A DNA stretch of 64,000 bases. It comes from PWQG01 sp040882255. GTDB taxonomy: Bacteria; Pseudomonadota; Gammaproteobacteria; Pseudomonadales; Pseudohongiellaceae. Shown in pieces: positions 59,084 to 64,000 of this stretch. The position numbers were made by a program, and so were the translations under genes. Location of the stretch: positions 1 to 64,000 of the forward strand of contig JBBEBP010000029.1 in NCBI GenBank assembly GCA_040882255.1, read 5' to 3'. Under the pieces are notes generated by a model that was given only the letters and a program-made list of their open reading frames with translations, searched no databases and had not been told where the DNA came from. The stretch's first letter is position 1; the number at the start of each line of letters is the position of its first letter.

Positions 59084-60016
59084 TCAACGCGGTTCGATGG
59101 CGTCCAGATGCTGCCGCACGGAAAGCAGGGCGCCCAGCCAGCCCAGCGCTGTACTGACCGCCACCAGGCCGCCTGATAGCAGGGGCATGGCGATGGCCGG
59201 GTCCTCCAGCGCCACGCCGCCGTACTGCGTGGATAGCTGTTGCAGGGGGGCCTTCATCAGTGCGTAGAGCAGCAGCAGCAGCGCACTGCCCAGCAGCCCG
59301 CCACCCAGTCCACACCAGGCGCCTGTATAGAGAAACGGACGTGACACAAAGGCATCGGTGCCGCCGATCAGTTTCACCACCATGATCTCGTCGCGGCGGT
59401 TTTCGATGGCCAGGCGGATGGTGTTGCCAACGATGAACAGGACGGCCACGGCGATGATCAGCGCCAGCGCCAGTGCCACGCGGCGACCCAGTTCCAACAG
59501 TGCATCCAGGCGCTGCACCCAGGCCAGATCGACCTGTACCAGCGCCGTTTCCGGGCGATCGGCCAGCTCATCGGCCAGGGCCTCCACGGTCTGCGGATCG
59601 GTGGAGACCGGCAGCAGCTCCAGTGTGGCGGGCAGTGGATTCTCCGGTAGCGCCGAAATGACGTCGCCGAAACCCGAATACCGGGAGAAATCCTCCGCTG
59701 CCTGTTCCGGGGAAATGTAGGTCAGTCCCCGGATTCTCTCGTCGGCGGCCAGTTCGCCGCGCAGTGCATCACGCCGCTCCGCGCTCACGCCGGTTTCCAG
59801 ATAGAGGCTGATGCGGGCCGAATCCTGCAGTCCGCTGCCCAGAGTCGCCAGGGTGCTGACACCGGTTAGCAGCAGGGCAGGTAGTAACAGGGCGATGCCG
59901 ATTACGCTCATGGTCATCAGGCTGCCGAGCCGTTGCCGCCAGAGCCGCTGCAGGCTGTCGGCCGCAGTTTCCCGGTGTTCCTGCAGCCAGCTGCGTGTGC
60001 GTTTGCCGGAGTTCAT
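59084..60016 (-). CDS. ftsX: Cell division protein FtsX
   Basis: A 310-residue membrane subunit of the FtsEX complex: one N-terminal helix (LGSLMTMSVIGIALLLPALLL), a periplasmic domain (~60-175), then three helices (ALALALIIAVAVLFIVGNTIR, GGGLLGSALLLLLYAL, C-terminal). It transmits ATP-driven changes from FtsE to peptidoglycan amidase activators at the septum. It overlaps ftsE by 4 bp. Confidence 0.94.
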   Translation of the reverse strand: MNSGKRTRSWLQEHRETAADSLQRLWRQRLGSLMTMSVIGIALLLPALLLTGVSTLATLGSGLQDSARISLYLETGVSAERRDALRGELAADERIRGLTYISPEQAAEDFSRYSGFGDVISALPENPLPATLELLPVSTDPQTVEALADELADRPETALVQVDLAWVQRLDALLELGRRVALALALIIAVAVLFIVGNTIRLAIENRRDEIMVVKLIGGTDAFVSRPFLYTGAWCGLGGGLLGSALLLLLYALMKAPLQQLSTQYGGVALEDPAIAMPLLSGGLVAVSTALGWLGALLSVRQHLDAIEPR

Positions 60017-60708
60017 GATGACCTCTCTGTCCCGTTGGCGGCGGGCGTGACCCCGTCGCTGACCAGGCGTCCGTCATCCAGCGTCAGTATGCGGTGCTGC
60101 ATGCGGGTGATCAGGCGCAGGTCGTGACTGGCGATCAGCACGCTGACACCAATGCGGTTGAACTGGTCGAAGAGCGTCATGATCTCGGCGGACAGCTCGG
60201 GGTCCAGGTTGCCGGTGGGCTCGTCCGCGAGGATGATGCGGGGACGGTTCACCACGGCGCGGGCAATACCGACCCGTTGCTGCTCGCCGCCGGACAACAC
60301 GATGGGATTGAGCCGTTCCTTGCCCAGCAGTCCTACCTTGTCCAGGGCGGCGCGCACCCGGCGGGCTGCCTCGTAGCGGTCATGACCACAGATCCGCAGC
60401 GGCAGCATGACGTTGTCGAACACGCTGCGGTCAAACAGCAACTGATGGTCCTGGAACACCACGCCAATGCGGCGGCGCAGCAACGGAATCTGGCGGCGGG
60501 GCAGTCGCGAGAGGTTGCGGCCGTCAACGATGACCTGCCCCTGCGAGCTCTTTTCCATGCGCATGATCAGTTTCAGCAGGGTGCTTTTCCCGGCGCCCGA
60601 GCGTCCGGTGATGAAGGCCATCTCACCGTCGGCCAGCTCGAAGTCGACACCGCGTAGCGCCACATGTCCTCCGGGGTACTGCTTCGCTACGTGGTCGAAC
60701 CGGATCAT
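60013..60708 (-). CDS. ftsE: Cell division ATPase FtsE
   Basis: A 231-residue ABC ATPase: Walker A GRSGAGKSTLLKL, Q-loop VVFQDHQLLFDRSVFDNV, signature LSGGEQQRVGIARA, Walker B IILADEPTGNLDPE. Partner of FtsX. Its start lies 21 bp after the ftsY stop and it overlaps ftsX at its end. Confidence 0.95.
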   Translation of the reverse strand: MIRFDHVAKQYPGGHVALRGVDFELADGEMAFITGRSGAGKSTLLKLIMRMEKSSQGQVIVDGRNLSRLPRRQIPLLRRRIGVVFQDHQLLFDRSVFDNVMLPLRICGHDRYEAARRVRAALDKVGLLGKERLNPIVLSGGEQQRVGIARAVVNRPRIILADEPTGNLDPELSAEIMTLFDQFNRIGVSVLIASHDLRLITRMQHRILTLDDGRLVSDGVTPAANGTERSS

Positions 60709-60729
60709 GGGCTCAGGCCTCTGCGGGAC

Positions 60730-61809
60730 TCATGACTGTTGACTGAACAGGGCGTCGACGAAGGCTTCCGCGTCGAAGGGCTGGAGGTCTTCCAGCGATT
60801 CACCCACGCCGATGAAGCGGATGGGCAGCTGCATTTCCCGGGCGATAGCGAACACCATTCCACCCTTGGCCGTGCCATCCAGCTTGGTCAGGGTGATGCC
60901 GGTCAGCGGCACGGCCTCGTTGAAGCTGCGTGCCTGACTCAGAGCGTTCTGGCCGGTGGTGGCGTCGAGGACCAGCATCGACTCATGGGGCACATCGGGG
61001 TCCTGCTTGCGCAGTACACGCACGATTTTTTCCAGTTCGTTCATCAGGTTGGTCTTGTTCTGCAGACGGCCGGCCGTGTCGGCAATCAGAACATCGATGC
61101 CGCGTGCCCTGGCTGCCTGGTAGGCGTCGAAGATCACCGAAGCGCTGTCCGAACCGGTGGCCTGGGCCACGACGGGCACGTCGTTGCGATCGCCCCATAC
61201 CTGGAGCTGTTCCACGGCGGCGGCCCGGAAAGTGTCGCCGGCCGCCAGCATTACGCTTTTGCCTTCCTGTTTCAGGCGGCGTGCGAGCTTGCCGATGGTG
61301 GTGGTTTTCCCCGCACCATTGACGCCCACCACCAGCATCACCCAGGGCCGGGCATCCTCGTCAATCTGCAGTGGCGCGGAGCAGGGTGCCAGCAGGTCGC
61401 GTAGTTCTTCCTTCAGGGCTTCCATCAGGGCCTGCGGATCATTGAGCCGGCGGCGCTTGACCCGCGTTCTGAGCGCTTCAAGAACATGATCGGTGGCTTC
61501 CAGGCCGAAGTCGGCGGTCAGCAATTGCGTTTCGATATCTTCCAGCAATTCGGGATCGATGGTGGTGCGGCCGGCCACCAGTGCGGTCAGACCATCGGCC
61601 AGGTTGCTGCGTGTGCGGCTCAGACCCTGTCGCAGGCGGCTCAGCAGCCCGGACGGTTTTTCCTGCGGGGCGGATGACGCCGGTTCCGAAGCCGGCGATA
61701 CCGTCGCTTCGGAGGCATCATGTTCTGCGCTTGTGGTTTCGGGGGAGGGCGTATCCGGGCTGCTCTCCTGGTCCCGGTCGCGTTTCTTTCTGCGGATGAA
61801 TTCAAACAT
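60730..61809 (-). CDS. ftsY: Signal recognition particle receptor FtsY
   Basis: A 359-residue SRP GTPase: an acidic variable A domain (~1-70), N domain, then G1 GVNGAGKTTTIGKLARRL, DTAGRLQNK and TKLDGTAKGG. It docks SRP-ribosome complexes at SecYEG. ATG 61809 (MFEFIRRKK) is the family-like start; upstream in-frame starts lie in the divergent promoter region. It leads ftsYEX. Confidence 0.95.
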   Translation of the reverse strand: MFEFIRRKKRDRDQESSPDTPSPETTSAEHDASEATVSPASEPASSAPQEKPSGLLSRLRQGLSRTRSNLADGLTALVAGRTTIDPELLEDIETQLLTADFGLEATDHVLEALRTRVKRRRLNDPQALMEALKEELRDLLAPCSAPLQIDEDARPWVMLVVGVNGAGKTTTIGKLARRLKQEGKSVMLAAGDTFRAAAVEQLQVWGDRNDVPVVAQATGSDSASVIFDAYQAARARGIDVLIADTAGRLQNKTNLMNELEKIVRVLRKQDPDVPHESMLVLDATTGQNALSQARSFNEAVPLTGITLTKLDGTAKGGMVFAIAREMQLPIRFIGVGESLEDLQPFDAEAFVDALFSQQS

Positions 61810-61895
61810 TCGAAGTGTTTCTGTCCCGTGAACTGGATGCTGCGGATCATAGCACAGCTGACCCCGTCTCCGGGGCACTGTACAATGACGCCACC

Positions 61896-62507
61896 ATGAC
61901 CACATCCCGCAAAGGCAGTAAGGGCAGTAGGGGCAAAGAGGCGCGCAACCAGCTGCGCATCATCGCAGGACAATGGCGTCGCCGACGGCTCGCCTTTCCC
62001 GATGTGCCTGATCTGCGGCCCACAGCTGACCGTGTCCGCGAAACCCTGTTCAACTGGCTGCAGGCGCAGGTGCCCGGAGCCCGTTGTCTGGATCTGTATG
62101 CCGGCAGCGGAGCCTGCGGGCTGGAGGCGTTGTCGAGAGACGCCTCTTCCGTGCTGTTCGTGGAGCGCTCCCGAGTGGCGGCGGAAGCCATCCGGGAGAA
62201 TCTGTCTTTGTTGAAGGCAGAGAACGGCCGGGTGCTGTGTAGTGATGTCGAAAGCTGGTTGCCCGCCGGTCCCGCCGCAGCGGGTCAGGAGCCTTTTGAT
62301 CTGGTGTTCATTGATCCGCCGTATGGAAGCGGGCGCTTGCCAACGGTCTGCGCGCTGCTGGAATCCGCTGGCTGGCTGCGGCCGGATGCCCGCATTTACC
62401 TGGAATCAGGCCACCCCGTAACTGCGGATCAACTGCCGGAAGGCTGGCAGGTAATTCGAAGCGGCCGGGCTGGCCAGGTACATTACAGCCTGTGTCAGAC
62501 CCGGTGA
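61896..62507 (+). CDS. rsmD: 16S rRNA (guanine-966-N2)-methyltransferase
   Basis: A 203-residue methyltransferase: LRIIAGQWRRRRLAFPD, LRPTADRVRETLFNWLQ, CLDLYAGSGACGLEALSR and the catalytic FIDPPYGSG. The basic N-terminus (KGSKGSRGKEARN) begins at ATG 61896. It is divergent from ftsY, the conserved arrangement. Confidence 0.95.
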   Translation: MTTSRKGSKGSRGKEARNQLRIIAGQWRRRRLAFPDVPDLRPTADRVRETLFNWLQAQVPGARCLDLYAGSGACGLEALSRDASSVLFVERSRVAAEAIRENLSLLKAENGRVLCSDVESWLPAGPAAAGQEPFDLVFIDPPYGSGRLPTVCALLESAGWLRPDARIYLESGHPVTADQLPEGWQVIRSGRAGQVHYSLCQTR

Positions 62508-62594
62508 CACTATTGACATGAACGCTCGTCCAGCTGACAGCGGCACGGTGGTCGTGTACTGTAGCGGGCCGAGCACAGTGACAGTGAGGTCTTC

Positions 62595-63089
62595 ATGAAA
62601 ACGGCGGTCTATCCGGGTACCTTTAATCCGATCACCAACGGCCACACAGACCTGGTCGAACGGGCGGCCCGGCTTTTCGATCACCTGGTCGTTGCGGTGG
62701 GCAGCAACCGCCAGAAGAGTACATCGTTGCCGACTGAGCGGCGTGTCGCGCTGGCCCGCGAAGTGCTTGGGCATCTGGACAATGTGGAGGTAGTCGCTTT
62801 TGACCGTCTGCTCACTGATTTTGTCCGCGAGCGAGGGGCGCGGGTCATCCTGCGTGGGCTGCGGACCGTGGCCGACTTCGAGTACGAATTCCAGCTGGTG
62901 GGAATGAACCGCGCCATGGATCCGGACATAGAAACTATCTTCATGGCTCCCGAAGAACACCTTTCCTACATCTCCTCCACGCTGGTCCGGGAAATCGCTT
63001 CCTACGGGGGCAACATCGACCGTTTCGTGGCCCCCGTGGTGGCCAGTGCCATGCGCGAACACTACGGGCAGTATGACGACCGGAAGTGA
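62595..63089 (+). CDS. coaD: Phosphopantetheine adenylyltransferase
   Basis: A 164-residue nucleotidyltransferase of CoA synthesis: YPGTFNPITNGHTDLVERAA with the T-x-G-H site, ILRGLRTVADFEYEFQL and YISSTLVREIASYGG. coaD beside rsmD and mutM is the common gammaproteobacterial order. It converges with mutM, 1 base apart. Confidence 0.96.
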   Translation: MKTAVYPGTFNPITNGHTDLVERAARLFDHLVVAVGSNRQKSTSLPTERRVALAREVLGHLDNVEVVAFDRLLTDFVRERGARVILRGLRTVADFEYEFQLVGMNRAMDPDIETIFMAPEEHLSYISSTLVREIASYGGNIDRFVAPVVASAMREHYGQYDDRK

Positions 63090-63090
63090 T

Positions 63091-63906
63091 TCAACGCTGG
63101 CAACTCCCGCAATAGACAGTGCTTCTCTGGCCGCTGCGTATTTCCTTCAGGGCCCGGCCACAGCTCCTGCAGGGTAGGCCGGCCCGCCCGTAGACGTTCA
63201 GTGACTGGCGAAAATAGCCGGGCCTGCCGTCACTGCCCACGAAGTCCCGCAGTGTGGTCCCGCCCATGGCGATGGCGCTGTCCAGAACCTCCCGCACCGC
63301 CTTCACCAGCGCTTCGTACCGTACCCTGGAGACCCGTCCGGCCGCGCGCAGAGGATGTATACCGGCGCTGTGCAGTGCTTCATTGGCGTAGATGTTACCC
63401 ACTCCGGGGACCACGGAAGAGTCCATGAGAAAATGCTTGACGGGCACTTTCCGGCCCCGGGATCGGTCATACAGATAGGTCCCCGTGAATGACGGAGACA
63501 ACGGCTCCGGTCCCATGGAATCCAGCAGCGGGTGAGCCTGTGGTGTCAGGCCGGCCCACAGAATGGATCCGAAGCGGCGCGGGTCGTTGAAGCGCAAGAT
63601 CAGGTTACTGTCCAGACAGAAGTCGACGTGATCATGAAGGCGTGCCGCCACTGGCCCGGTCAGTACACGCAGGGAGCCGGACATGCCCAGGTGGACCAGC
63701 ATGCTGCCGGCCGTCGTATCGAAGAGTAAATACTTGCCGCGACGGCGGACGCCATCAATACGCTGGCCCGGCAGCAGGGAGCTGATCTCGGGTGCCACCG
63801 GCCAGCGCAGCTGTGGCTGACGGATGGTGACTCGCTGGACAAACTGCCCGCTGACATGTGGTTCGATGCCGCGACGGGTGGTTTCGACTTCGGGGAGTTC
63901 AGGCAT
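63091..63906 (-). CDS. mutM: Formamidopyrimidine-DNA glycosylase
   Basis: A 271-residue repair glycosylase/AP lyase excising 8-oxoguanine. MPELPEVETTRRG gives the catalytic Pro at the mature N-terminus and Glu3, fixing the start at 63906. HLGMSGSLRV, H2TH region (VVPGVGNIYANEALHSAGI) and the C-terminal zinc finger CRSC...CGSCQR are complete. Confidence 0.97.
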   Translation of the reverse strand: MPELPEVETTRRGIEPHVSGQFVQRVTIRQPQLRWPVAPEISSLLPGQRIDGVRRRGKYLLFDTTAGSMLVHLGMSGSLRVLTGPVAARLHDHVDFCLDSNLILRFNDPRRFGSILWAGLTPQAHPLLDSMGPEPLSPSFTGTYLYDRSRGRKVPVKHFLMDSSVVPGVGNIYANEALHSAGIHPLRAAGRVSRVRYEALVKAVREVLDSAIAMGGTTLRDFVGSDGRPGYFRQSLNVYGRAGLPCRSCGRALKEIRSGQRSTVYCGSCQR

Positions 63907-64000
63907 GGGCGGATTATACCGCCGGACTTCCAAAGAACCATGGTTTGTCGCAAGATAGGAATGCGACCCGGAGTCTTCCGGTGCGGCGTGGACGATCCCG
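63907..64000. other. Window end, nothing recognised
   Basis: About 90 bases upstream of mutM contain no supportable gene start, hairpin or promoter; a neighbouring gene may begin beyond the window. Confidence 0.3.

Overview
The window is a high-GC gammaproteobacterial chromosome segment. The core gene order (yicC / rph-pyrE / slmA-argB-algC-coaBC / radC-rpmB-rpmG, ftsYEX-rsmD-coaD-mutM, thiSG-trmB, cmoAB) is the conserved gammaproteobacterial housekeeping arrangement. A DAB-type inorganic-carbon pump, a TAXI-TRAP transporter, a DASS transporter and tRNA-Sec with selAB suggest a free-living aquatic, possibly halophilic, organism such as a member of the Ectothiorhodospiraceae or relatives. That placement is inference.

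1-3.84 kb: an AT-richer accessory region that reads as the remains of a chromosomal integron. At least four attC-like sites, all oriented on the minus strand, separate cassettes: an unknown lipoprotein, a cassette with almost no coding sequence, a brnT-brnA toxin-antitoxin pair placed backwards, a higB-higA pair, and a RelE-type toxin/antitoxin pair whose toxin start codon appears disrupted. On the other side, divergent from the cassettes, lie the first ~28 codons of an integron integrase, cut off next to a LysR gene.

3.8-17.4 kb: LysR (NhaR-like) divergent from dabB-dabA (vectorial CO2/bicarbonate accumulation), a DASS transporter, a tandem AHSA1/SRPBCC protein, acylphosphatase, then metR, a patatin-like hydrolase and metE. 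A duplicated ~60 bp promoter/operator module lies before both the patatin-like gene and metE. A DUF547 exported protein follows.

17.4-28 kb: hrpB, alkB, a DUF2959 lipoprotein and slyX, then a self-contained selenocysteine locus: a thioredoxin-domain partner protein, a UGSC-family selenoprotein whose in-frame TGA was read as a stop by ordinary ORF finding, selA, selB and selC (tRNA-Sec). An MscS channel follows.

28-41.9 kb: yicC divergent from rph-pyrE; argB-slmA followed in tight overlap by two iron-uptake-type membrane genes (DUF3325/DUF3649-like and PepSY-TM); algC and coaBC without the usual dut between them; radC; rpmB-rpmG; a RAYT-like transposase with an altered HUH motif; cmoA-cmoB; a YgjP-like metalloprotease.

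41.9-53.6 kb: a TonB-dependent siderophore receptor convergent with a second PepSY-TM/DUF3325-3649-like pair, with Fur-box-like sequences on both sides; yajD-like HNH protein; LysE exporter; then a minus-strand run TAXI-TRAP binding protein, fused TRAP permease, heme oxygenase and bacteriophytochrome-diguanylate cyclase, linking a transporter, biliverdin synthesis and light-controlled c-di-GMP signalling.

53.6-64 kb: thiS-thiG-trmB, DUF423, rpoH, an M13 metallopeptidase lipoprotein, ftsY-ftsE-ftsX, rsmD, coaD and mutM. The last ~90 bases contain no gene I can support.
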